This document shows, one piece after another, positions 52,301 through 63,133 of a DNA stretch of 64,000 bases. Source of the DNA: Bolinopsis microptera (taxonomy: Eukaryota; Ctenophora; Tentaculata; Lobata; Bolinopsidae); NCBI RefSeq assembly GCF_026151205.1, contig NC_087078.1, positions 653,675 through 717,674 of the forward strand. Direction: 5' to 3'. The notes below the pieces were generated by a model. That model had not been told where the DNA came from. It saw nothing but the letters and a program-made list of their open reading frames with translations, and made no database searches. The position numbers and the translations under genes are program-made. Each line of letters begins with the position of its first letter. Position 1 is the first letter of the stretch.

Positions 52301-54126
52301 TATTAAAAACGAGCAGGAAACAGAACCCCATTTGCATTCGATTGCAAGTAAAATCAATTGAACAAATTCTCACGTTCAAACTGGAAAGAGTCCTCATCAT
52401 CCTCACTAACTTCCATATCACTGTAGGATTTAGGTTTGTCTGCTTCTTCAACCTGTATTATATCTGCATCTTCTCTTTTCACCACGTCTACCCCTGCAAT
52501 CTTAAGCATCATGTCTGCATTCGAAGGCATTTCTTCTGCAGTTATATCAACTTCAGTTGCTGCCTTCAGCTCTTCCAACTTTAGCAGCTCCTCTTCCAAC
52601 CTCTTCTTTGCCTCTTCGTCTACTTTCTTTAGTTCCGCTATTTTACTGGCTTTCTTTTCCTCGTGCCTGCAAATATAAATAGATAAATATATAATCAATA
52701 TTTATTAGAAATACTAGCGAGGGTAAAATTATAAATGTTGGATTGAAGGAAACCTGCATAATATCTAATATTATATTTAATAATAGTTACATATAAATTA
52801 ACCTGTTATGTTTTACCATCTCCCGTTTAACCATGGCAGGAATAGTGGACTCTCCAAGTTTACATTCTTGTACAGGTAAGACAAGCTCTTCAAACCCCTG
52901 CCTAAACACTTTAGAAAACGCAACTCTGACGTCTGGGGTCGATGAGTTTGGGTCTGGCCGATGTATTGATGTACTGGGGATGGGGAGTTATTGATAGAGT
53001 ATACCAAATTAAAGGAGGGGAAGATATTCAAAGTAGAAAGAGTTAATTTCAATTTATTAAACGCTTTCACCTAAGAATAATTAACTTAAAAAAATTTAAT
53101 TCAACACCCTGTACATAGTACAATGTAAAATATAAGAAGATTGTAGGGGAATGCTTACTTGCAACAATTGTAAAGTTTGATGACGGTTCTGAGAGACAGA
53201 TCCCACTCGCTCCAGTCGTACCCTCCGTACAGTACACAGTGCTGTCTCAACTTCTCCTCGAACTCTACCATGTTCTCAAAGTTTACTTTACCGACGTTCG
53301 GTGCTACAAACTTCTCTATCCTGGAAAATTAAAGCAATGCTAACTTTCATCTGATATTCAGGCAATGCTAAGTGCTAACTTTCATCTGATATTTTTTCGT
53401 CAACTTTTTTTTTAAAGAAAAAATTTTGCTAAGCATTCTTATTGTGATTGAGTTGAAGACTCGGAATAAGCTGTGATGTAGAATAATCGGATGTCTCGAT
53501 TTTAAAAGGCAGTTGATGGAAATCTAGCGTCCGCCTATATTGGTCTAACGGGCGCAATTCTTGTTGTTATACAGGCAATATTAATATGTTGAAGCTATGG
53601 TATCCGTACTCTAATCTAACATCTAATGTTGTGCATGATTATTGGCACGATTACATGTACCGCAAAACGTAAATACTTTTAAACTATAAATAGTATTTAA
53701 AAATTCATAGTTTAAAGTTGTACTCACCCCACAAGAAGGGCTCTCAACTTAGGATCGAACGTGACCAGGTCTCCCTTCCCCATAGTCAATATCTTCACAC
53801 TCCCCACCACATAACGTACCACCTGGGGGTATCCAATAGTGAAAAATGGTATCCAATGGTGTGAAATGGTGTAAAATGGTGTAAAATGGTGTAAAATGGT
53901 GTAAAATGGTGTAAAATGGTGAATGATTTTTATGGTGAATCGGGTTTCCAAATTGTAAACTTTCACCCTATTTTTCACCTTCTTCCAGTCTACCAGGGTC
54001 TGTACTGCTTTCTTTATAGCGAAGCTGCACTTCAGCTCCTGGACCAGCTTTTCAAACTTTACAGTTTTGTTGGGCGCCCACATTGTGTTAGCGACCACGT
54101 ACTTCTCTATCCCTTTAAACTTAGAC
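49370..54126 (-). CDS. Unrecognised ten-exon gene, coiled coil and galectin-like domain, 5' incomplete
   Basis: Exons 54126-53979, 53822-53728, 53320-53159, 52973-52803, 52666-52374, 51978-51849, 50892-50716, 50551-50430, 50177-50032 and 49903-49370 join in phase. The first has an acceptor, so upstream exons are missing. The N-terminal part (VKFEKLVQELKCSFAIKK, KGDLVTFDPKLRALLVG, YGGYDWSEWDLSLRTV) is unfamiliar. A Glu/Lys coiled coil follows (KKVDEEAKKRLEEELLKLEE). The segment YPIPGGSMLDDEIKLRV through RAGGHNLFQLTIKIKRNRFE and TVGITAAMVTGD resembles a galectin beta-sandwich without the usual sugar-binding HxNPR and WG residues. The last exon holds some 26 LATDN-type repeats, then VVNQKSVWVTGHH. 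The donor at 51849 (GTCCGT) is weak. I do not recognise an orthologue. Confidence 0.6.
49480..49880. repeat. Coding 15-bp minisatellite (CTGTTGCTAGGTTAT)n
   Basis: About 26 units in frame with the last exon of the ten-exon gene, encoding (L/I)ATDN or ATGN pentapeptides on the minus strand. Every variant keeps the 15-base length, so the frame is preserved. Confidence 0.9.
51290..51833. repeat. (AAAC)n microsatellite, about 136 perfect units
   Basis: About 544 bp of uninterrupted CAAA tetranucleotide in an intron of the ten-exon gene, ending 16 bases from the exon donor at 51849. The KQTN and CLFV open frames across it are artefacts. Confidence 0.97.
52160..52240. repeat. Triple ACCATGGTGACCATTGATCT repeat
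   Basis: Three copies of a 26-29 bp unit (CACCATGGTGACCATTGATC plus TGAATC) in an intron. It contains the palindrome CACCATGGTG. Confidence 0.85.
53845..53980. repeat. AATGGTGTA 11-bp repeat and dispersed element
   Basis: AAAATGGTGTA units at about 53850-53925 run into a segment (GGTGAATGATTTTTATGGTG) that matches 36813-36895. It lies between two exons of the ten-exon gene. Confidence 0.7.
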
Positions 54127-54345
54127 CTGCAATGTGAGACACGCTTATAAACATACTTATTATACAAAGTGAAAGCGAAAGTATTTTATTTTTCAGCAGA
54201 CAAAGTGAATAGTGAGAATTATACGCAGCAGAATTTTGAAAAATTTTGAAGTATTATTTATTTTTATATATTTTAAAATAGATAATTTATTCATTGGTAG
54301 ATTGGGGAGACCTAGAATGGGCAAGTTTCCATGAATAAAATTTTA
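54127..54345. other. Flank of the ten-exon gene
   Basis: AT-rich. No further upstream exon was found before the satellite begins. Confidence 0.4.
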
Positions 54346-55661
54346 TTATGAGCGCTCATTGTCGCCTACTGAGCGCTTATTTAGCGATTATAATCGGTTT
54401 AGGCTGTTTATAATCGCTTTTATAGCGATTATAATTGATTCAAATAAAAGCGCTCATAACCGATTATAATTGCTGTAAATATTTTTAAAAGCGATTACCT
54501 TATTTTTTTAGCGCTTATAATCGCTTTTTGGTCGTTTCTAATCGATTAAATCGCTTCGAAAGCGATTTTTCCAAGAATAAAGCGATTATAAGCGCTGGAA
54601 AAGCGGCCGCTCAGAAAAGCGCTTATAAGCGCCGTTTATAAGCGATAAATAAGCGATTATACGTTGACTGCAATTTAGCCTTTTTGAAAGCGCCTACTGA
54701 GCGACTACAGAGCGCTTTTTTGAAAACCACTTATAAGCGATTTTTATCGCCAATTGTCGCTCCTTGTCGCTTATTGTCGCTTTTTATTTTACCGCTTTTT
54801 ACCGCTTTTTCAATCTTTTCCACCGCTTTTTACCGTTTTTCCTATCAACATGGTTCTAAACGTGGTTGCACAAAAAAGCGCTTATAAGCGCTTCTTTTTA
54901 ATACCGGCTGGAATGGAATTGAAAAGCGCTTATTAGCGATTATAATCGCTTTTTTATTCACCGTTCTTTACCGCTTACCCCATCAACATGATTCGGACCT
55001 TTACTGATAGTTGAAATTCGACATATGAAGTCATCTAGTGTCATCTAGCGTGAAATATCGCCAGATGATGATAGATGACGCTAGATGACGCTATATGACG
55101 ATAGGCACGCTATATGACGCCAGGCGACAGATAGCGCTATTTTCATAAAAATTCTAGGGACGACATCTAGCGTCATCTTGATCTAGTGTCATATATTGCC
55201 GCGACATCTGACGCTATCTGACGCCATCTAGCGACATCTGATGACATCTGACGACATCTGACGCGACGACATCTGACGCAGGCGATATCTGACGCAGGCG
55301 ACATTAAGCGATGGATAGCGGGATAAGTCAGTTTACGACAATTCACGCTATCTAGCGCTATATAGCGCCAGATAGCGCTATATAGCGTCAAATGTCGTTG
55401 CGACATATAGCGCTAGATAGCGTCAGATGTCGTTGCGACATATAGCGCTAGATAGCGTAAGATAGCGCTAAATAGCGTTAGATAGCGCTAAATAGCGAAG
55501 AATTTCGGGTCGTGACAGTCCAGGCTATTTAGCGCTAGATGTCGCTATCTAGCGCTATATGTCGCTGCACGTCAGATGTCGTTGCGTCATATAGCGCTAG
55601 ATAGCATTAGATAGCGCTCCGTCAGATGTCGTCGCTACATATTACATATCATATATAGCAC
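54346..55661. repeat. Palindromic satellite block, left copy
   Basis: 54346-54960 is dense in AGCGCTTATAAGCG and AGCGATTATAATCGCT palindromes. A unique-looking spacer follows (CATCAACATGATTCGGACCT, TTGAAATTCGACATATGA), then 55020-55640 is dense in TAGCGCTA, GATGTCGTTGCGACAT and CATCTAGCGTCATCT words. The same series appears in the opposite orientation at 63140-64000. No genes. Confidence 0.9.
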
Positions 55662-55669
55662 AAGATATC

Positions 55670-56939
55670 CATAGTTGGTCAGTTCGTACAAAAGTCGTAA
55701 AAAATTCGTACAGTTCGGCACCTTTTTTCAGTTCGGGATTAGTTCGGGAAAAATTCGCCTCATAAATTTTCGAACTTGGATTTAATCGAAAGAACTTAAA
55801 TTAACTCAGATGTCAGGCCTTTGATAGATAAGTACCTTTTCAAACGACCGGTGCTTTTAGTGAGGTTAAAATACTCTTTATCTACCAGTACCTACCATTA
55901 TCACGAAATCAGATATGAGTCAAGATTTATTTTATGGTTTAAAATCATTAAGAATTTTGTTCAAAGAAAGCGACCACTAAAAATAATTTTCATTTGACGC
56001 AATATCATTGATTTTGATTGGATTTCTTTGCGATATCACTACTAATATATCATAGAGATCAGGATTGATGCTACAGCACTCATTAAACGATTGCATTTTA
56101 TAAACCAGATTTTAAAGTTATTTAATTGAATTGAAAAGCTGTTTCTAAAACAACCGTTCCATAGGTGCACAGCACATCGAAAAGTAGAAAATTCAGTGCT
56201 GAACTTTTATAGATGAACGTGCAATTTAAAAGAGATCGACAACTTTGTAAAGCAGATTATAATTACATATAGTATTCCCACTCCCGATACATCTCAACCT
56301 GTGAGAGGGTATATTCTTGCCATTAGTTTAACTGCGTCAAACTTACGATGGTCTAGACGCGATATTTTCTCCTGCGTGGTGCTATATAACGAGAATTACA
56401 TAACAGAGATTTTATTTTATTTTATACTCCAAATAGTCGGCATCAGTTTGTGACTGACTTTTATACCACTGTACATCAGGGGTCGCTCCTATAATGAAAT
56501 TTACCAAGGCAAGAATGCCTCCCTCCGTGACAAGTAACACTGTTCACTATATCATACATCCCAAGACTGAACATCACTGAACTTGGAAATGTTTTGGGCT
56601 GGGAAAACTATGTGCTCTATATAAATATAATCGCTGCTATTGACTTCTTCCTCGCTATAATCGGTGAGTATTATTAACGAACGAATCTAGTATATATTAT
56701 AACCAATATATACTAATAATCTCAATAGATGTGTGTGTGTGTGTCTGTCTAGTGTCTGTCTGTCTGTATAGTGCCCAAATAGTGCCGACAAAACTCTGAC
56801 GAAGCCAAATGATTAAGGTTTTTCAAATCGGTCGGTGGTAAGTGGTTTAAAATTCGGTAAAAATTCCTCGACAGCTTTTTAAAATTCGTACAGTTCGGCA
56901 CCTTTTAAAAGTTCGTACAGTGCGTACTGACCAACTATG
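55670..56939. mobile_element. hAT-like DNA transposon, 1.27 kb, in the satellite
   Basis: Inverted ends CATAGTTGGTCAGTTCGTAC and, at right, the complement of CATAGTTGGTCAGTACGCAC. An 8-bp duplication AAGATATC lies at 55662-55669 and 56940-56947. The right-hand satellite copy (63895-63925) shows the uninterrupted site. No transposase is visible. The word GTTCGTACAGTTCGGCACCT recurs near both ends. It carries a receptor-like exon remnant near 56490-56663. Confidence 0.88.
56490..56663 (+). pseudogene. Possible captured first exon of a membrane receptor
   Basis: One frame gives NITELGNVLGWENYVLYINI then IAAIDFFLAIIG, a hydrophobic helix, ending at a good donor (G|GTGAGT at 56663/56664). A Met-led frame just upstream (MPPSVTSNTVHYIIHPK) runs into it one base out of phase. 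The pattern (N-glycosylation site, first helix, donor) resembles exon 1 of a seven-helix receptor. It is very short, so low confidence. Confidence 0.35.
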
Positions 56940-56958
56940 AAGATATCATATCCTATCA

Positions 56959-57042
56959 CAGTAACAGTAACAGTAACAGTAACAGTAACAGTAACAGTAA
57001 CAGTAACAGTAACAGTAACAGTAACAGTAACAGTAACAGTAA
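56959..57042. repeat. (CAGTAA)n microsatellite
   Basis: About 14 units of ACAGTA. Its complement (TACTGT)n is at 63768-63880 in the inverted satellite copy. Confidence 0.95.
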
Positions 57043-57344
<302 letters not shown>

Positions 57345-57500
57345 CATACTGGGGCCGTAAGCGCAGCCTGTTTTTTTCCACCCAATATTTTTTGTTATTT
57401 TTATTTTGTATGAAAATTAATTTTTACTGTGTATGAAAATTAATTATAATTTAAGTGAGAATGATATAACTATAAGCTTCCGCGTCTAAGTCACCCAACT

Positions 57501-58593
57501 TTTTTTTTTTATGTTGGGGCACCCACTTTACCTCCCTATTGGGAGGCTACGTCCGTCAGTTAGTGACTAACGTCTATTGGGGTTCCTGGTTGTAGGTGTC
57601 AGTAGGTTTGGGTCACTTGGCATGGGCTAGTGATCCCGCCCCTCCAGAGGATAAAGCCTGGTGAGCGACATTTCCCGTAAGGGAAACTGTCATAATGCTC
57701 GTTCACGGGAGAACACCACCCATGCCTGGATGTTCTCCAGGGTACTCGATAGAACAGGCTGCCCCCTGTCATTCTAGTGGGCTGACAGGAACCTACCAGG
57801 CATGCCTGAGCCTCGGATGGAATTCACCCATATCTTTGTTGTTTTTGTGTTATATCTTTGTCTTTGCGCGGCTCAATTTCCGCGCTATACTAAAGTGCTG
57901 ATTCACGAATTTACATGCGATATTTGAATTTTGAGTAGACCCTTTTTTGTCGCAATTTGGCAATTTCTTTGTTCACGTAATTATTGCTAATTTTACGTTT
58001 GATGGTAATAATCTAAGTGCTATATCTCCAATAGCTGGCAGTTTGTCTGATTGTTAGATCCCCTCTAACTGGTAGCGGCCCTAAGGCTGGCAGTTTGTCT
58101 GATTGTTAGATCCCCTCTAACTGGTAGCGGCCCTAAGGCGGCATGTGAGTGAATGAGTGAGTAATAAAGTGAGGTGTAGGAGAAGTGGGGAAAAAACATG
58201 AATATGAAAGTATGGTACACTGTTGCCAGCTGACTCACCAGCACAATGCAAGTCCAAGGAGAAAGAAGGAGAGACACTGTCCGTTATCTGGGTGTGCCAC
58301 CACCGACAGTGCTCCCACTTCTGTGGGGCCGAGGGTGTTGGCTCCAAGAACCAGCCGTGAGCGAACAGCGCCTGACCCCCTCTATGGTTAACTTTAGAAT
58401 AACAGGACTATGCTTTTCTCCAGGCCAATCCGTTCAGTAACCAGCTGACCCAGCACCACCTCTGATGGAAGATGTGGTTCGGATTGGACTTCGCTAGGAT
58501 TTGTCAGTTTTTCTGTAGACACTAATGCTCCCTCGAGGAAAGACATGAGCCCCGGCGAAGCTGACCAAAAACGTGGCAGGGATTCTCACCCTA
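57501..58593 (-). mobile_element. Retroposed sequence with target-site duplication
   Basis: 1.09 kb flanked by TAAGTCACCCAACT (57487-57500 and 58594-58607). A T10 run at the left edge is the poly(A) tail of a minus-strand insert. The base composition is more GC-rich than the flanks. A 53-bp internal tandem duplication (GGCAGTTTGTCTGATTGTTA) lies at 58034-58138. No reverse transcriptase is seen. It could be a SINE-like element, a LINE end or a processed transcript. Confidence 0.75.
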
Positions 58594-58607
58594 TAAGTCA
58601 CCCAACT

Positions 58608-59408
58608 ATTACACTCGATTAAGTCACCCAACTATTACACTCGATTAATTAAATATTCAGCTGAGTGGAACAAAATATTAAATATCACCTATAATCAAGG
58701 GGTCGTTTACATATTATAATTACTAGCAGGAACCCGTCTACCCTAAAGTGGTGTCAAGACTCGAGAGAATAAAATAATTATTACCTATTTAATTCGCGTT
58801 TTTGACACCACTTGGGAGTCCAAATTTTGGGCACTAAAATTCTCATTCCTTGGCCAATTTTTAATTTTTTCATGCTGATTTAAAGGCCATTAAAGCATTT
58901 GACCCAGTCAAAAAAGTTTCAGTTGTATATTTTTTACGGTTTTTGCGGAAACTCGCGTTAAAGTTGATGGCCTGGTGTCAGTAAAATGGCACGGATATAT
59001 CCACATATATATATATATCGTCTCGCTTTATATATAGTAAGATATAAGGGGCCCGATGCCGCCGGCCGGGGTTTTCCAAATTATGACGCTTACTAGTGTG
59101 ATTGTGACATAATACTAATAGCAGAATAGCTTAATAGCTATGTATGGAATTGGAGGACTTCGCCGCTTCGACGCGCCGCGCGAATTATCATTCTTGCTTC
59201 GTATCGAATCGAGCAACAATTGTTGCTCTGCTTCGCAGAGCACCGAAATTGATGGGTTGACATCGTCAATCAATTATTATACCAACTCCAATATCCAATA
59301 AATTTTTGAAAGCCCTATTGGAAGGTTTTTACAAATTTTCAGAATGATCTCATTCAAGGAACCAAAACTATATCCAAATAATACGTCCAAAATTTTAAAC
59401 TAACTTTT
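58608..59408. other. Non-coding interval between mobile elements
   Basis: Contains a partial Harbinger-like end at 58699 (GGGGTCGTTTACATATTATA) followed by AGGAACCCGTCTACCCTAAA, which also follows the truncated MITE near 17358. No genes. Confidence 0.6.
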
Positions 59409-61020
59409 GGGCAATTCCACCGTGACGGACACCACGATTTTGCTGTTTTTTAAAGTTCAAACGAATGTTGTACTCGAGATGTTATTCATTTATCAGCTCC
59501 AACTGTTTATTAGTCCACATTTAACCTTTCTACAGGTTGTGTGAAAATTTCAGACCCCTACCATTATTACTTTCTGAGATAGCACCCCTGTGACGGACGC
59601 GACTTAAATATGACACTTTTTTTGGGTGTCTACTCAGATGGTACCCAAATTTATCTCAAAAAGTTATCTATTGTCTCTAATTTGGAATTACAATGATAGA
59701 AGAAGGTTTAGGGATTTCTGAGATGCCATTTTCTTGGAGATTGCTCAATTTTTGTTTGCGTGATGCCATTTTCAAATTGTGACAGACGCGACTGTGACGG
59801 ACACACGTTTTTTTTCCAATTTTTCCAAATCTTCCACTTGACACTTTTATCTTGTTCAGTGACATCTACTCTGTATTCATGCCAATTTTTAGGCCTCAAA
59901 TACCCCCAAGAGGTCTGCAATAGCCAAAATCGTCCATTTTGGGCATACGCTAGGGTATCAGTCTAGGGGCATCAATTATTTCTCAACTTGAACAAATTTA
60001 TAACTCTGGTAAAACATTCGTCACTGTTCAACGCATCATACTGTTGAGACCATCTCCTAAAAGTTTCATTACTTTAGTGTTTAAAATGTGGAAGATATTG
60101 AATTTTTACTTCAAAAATATGCAAAAATAGGGTAAAGTTCATTTTTTGTGCCTTTTACCTCTGAAAAAGTTGTAAGCAAATAAAATGGCAAAAACTCAGT
60201 AAATTTAATTATTGAATTGCATATGATGTTATTTGATAGTCTAGTCAACATAGTCAACACAATCCAACCTTATTTGACTTCTATTTGTCTTGGTTTTAGT
60301 CAAAATAATGGAAATATGGATAAAAATGGCTAAAAGTGAGCCGTACGCCCATATATGGGCATATACAAAATTATACATAACTCGGTCATTTTCTGTCCAA
60401 TTTTCGATTTGACGACATAGTTGTGTTGAGGATGGCCTCAGCTTTAAGAAAAATGCATTTAAAGTCTGTTTAAAGATTTTCTGGAGCATTTTCAAAAAAA
60501 TGTGACGGACGCGACAAGTTGGGACCCCCCTTCCAAAAATTTGTTCTTAAAAGATACAAGCCTAATAATTTCTACGGTACTCCCTTACCTTCAGAAGAGA
60601 TAGGTTACAGTGGTTTTTTTAATATAAATAGCACTATGTGGCTCTGAAAAAACTTTTTTGCTTAATTTTGTGACAGACGCGACACCATCTTTGTGGAAAT
60701 TTTTTTGAAAAAGTATTTGAGTAACGGTTTTGAAACTTTGCATAGCTCTTATTCTTATGCCTATGCCTAAGTGTATGGAATTTCATTGAGAAATATTGCT
60801 GCATACCCAAACTATGGCCCTTTGAAAATTTGAACGATTTTTTTCATTTCCGAGTAGTGTTCCTTTGAATGAGAAAAATCAAAAGTTAATGCAATATGAA
60901 ACAAAAAACTTTTGTCGGCCTGTAAGGTTAAGAGTCTAATGAACATATTTTAACCAAAATTAGGTGCCTATCTTAACATTTTTCATTTTCACCAAGTGGA
61001 ACCTTACCGTGGAATTGCCC
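59409..61020. mobile_element. 1.6 kb inverted-repeat element with GTGACGGACGCGAC motifs
   Basis: The ends GGGCAATTCCACCGTGA and, inverted, GGGCAATTCCACGGTAA flank 1612 bp. TTTT occurs on both sides. Inside, the word TGTGACGGACGCGAC or a close variant recurs at about 59421, 59589, 59778, 59792, 60500 and 60669. No long coding frame is present, so it is non-autonomous if a transposon. Confidence 0.65.
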
Positions 61021-62147
61021 TTTTGCTCCTAAAGCCACGCATCACCAGTTTTGGCACCTATGCGAAACTCACTGATGATTCCAAAAACGTACAACAAAAT
61101 TTATGTTGTGAAAAGGCTCACACTCTCCAAAAAAATGTGAACAAAAATTTTGAAAATCCGAGCAACTTTATTTTTATCGTGCACCTCCAACTGGAAAGAC
61201 GAAAGGTATGACATCGTCAATATTCGCTAAACCATCAAATCATTAATTTTTTATCATGCGCCGTTTTTTCTCAAAATATTAGTCCAAGCCAAGAAGTACG
61301 AAGTAGCGCGCGTCGGGCTACCTAGTCCATTAACAATGATCAAATCATTTACTTGTTCATAAAACATTTAGCACATATTATAGGCTTTTACTAAAAGTAA
61401 ATCGCTCGCCCAAAAATTTCACGTGACTTTGGTTTTTTTGGTTTTGCAGCCGTACAAAACGGTTTAACATAAACCCTAATCCCAACCCTAACCCTAACTA
61501 TAATCCCGAAGCTATCGATATTCTTAACCACAACCCTAACCCTAACCCGAGCCCTAAATAATCGAATTCACGTTTTACTAGCCTGTCACGTGACCAAAAC
61601 GGATTTTTGCCCATAACTCTCCAGGGAAGCATTTTAACCCTACGTCATGGGGGGTGATTCGGAATCAGCGTCCAAAAATACACCTATTAAAAGAACTTTC
61701 ATGCCTAAAGAGCCTTTTCACAAGAATTTTCTTCAAATTTGGGCGAGCGATTTAGCAGAAGCGCATATTCATATTGTACGTTACTAAATTGCAAGTTATT
61801 CTGCTTGCCAAAAATGGAAACACGATGTAATCGTATTTATATTATACTTTTCATTTTCACATAGCCACGAGTCGACAGTTTACTGCTCGCTATTGCTTGA
61901 AGCTATAAGCGTTACTGTGCCGCGCCGCGCATCCAATTACGCTTCTCGCTAGATCTGCGAGATGCACTTCTGTGCCTCGCCGAGCTGCGATGAATTGACA
62001 TCGTCAATTAAGGCTCAGGTTAGATAACTTTGATAGCTTTAGGGTGAGGGTGTGGATTCACATATGACATGATAGCCATGTGTCTACGCGTACTGCGTTG
62101 ACTGTCGCAAAACGACATCCTTCATTAATTATGCACCGCGATATCTA
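61021..62147. other. Non-coding interval with interstitial CCCTAA repeats
   Basis: 61474-61556 has two short blocks of CCCTAACCCTAA. The phrase TTGACATCGTCAAT occurs at 59257 and 61996. No genes. Confidence 0.6.
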
Positions 62148-63133
62148 TAGTAGAGGCTCTTACGGGCAAAAAGACGTGTTTTCTGCTACGAGTTTAGAGA
62201 CCTAACCGCTAATTGGACACAATAGTATGATGTCTAAGGATCGATAATATGTTAAGAAGTATACATTTGGCCTTATTAGTCACGTGCTATACCAATGCGC
62301 GTTTTAAACTTTGACAGTCTATTACTCTAAGGCAAATAGAGTAATTATATTCATATTTTGTCAGCAATAAGATCACATTATTTTCTATTTAGTGTCAAAA
62401 TATGAGCTAGAACGGACATAATCTCGCTGAGTTATAGCTGTTTGAAATTTATGATGAACGCGCGGCTGCCAATTGATAACAACTAGATGCTTTTGCGCGT
62501 AGTGCGCGTCGAAAATTTGGCAAAAACGCTTGCGGAGTGACAATATTCAAACTTCGATAAAGTATATGAAGTGGGTACTTCTCGGAAAGGAAAAATTTAG
62601 GCAAACACGATGTGACTATTTTTGGGTTGATTTAATACAACTGCAAAAAATTATTCAAACTTCAAGCAAAAAAGTCAAATTTTTACCACTTTTTTGGATT
62701 TTTACCCCCAAAAAAATAGAGGGATTTTTCAAATTTTTATATCATCTTGTGCGGCTGTGTTTTAGCTATCTCCATGCAAGTTTTGCCGACATGCCAACAA
62801 AATTAACTTGTTCAAAATATCAAAAAACATGGTTTTTTGGCCTATTTTTGGCCCAAAAATCGGTTTTTTGCAATTTTACCCCCAAAAAGTCAATCCAATC
62901 ATCTTAAAACCACTTTTAAATAAATAAATAAAGTCAATTTTTACAGCACAGCAATATATATCTAAATATCAGATCCTCTGTAATCATAATGTATAAAAAG
63001 GAGCTTTTCTCTGTGCTGAAGGATGAATCAAGGCAGATCATTTAATCGATTCTACGGTCAAAAATACGTCTAGTAAGGTGTATCTGGGGTCCCTAGCGTA
63101 TCGAGCAGACAGTGCCCGTAAGAGCCTCTACTA
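62148..63133. mobile_element. 986-bp inverted-repeat element
   Basis: Inverted ends TAGTAGAGGCTCTTACGGGC and its exact complement, with CTA on each side (62145-62147, 63134-63136). The inside has runs such as TTTTTGGCC and ACCCCCAAAAA. The 125-codon frame at 62530-62907 has no recognisable domain. It is inserted in the right-hand satellite block. Confidence 0.75.

Noticed and set aside
62530-62907. 125-codon frame inside the 986-bp element as a transposase
   Set aside because: It is built from repeated T- and A-rich phrases and has no catalytic motif.
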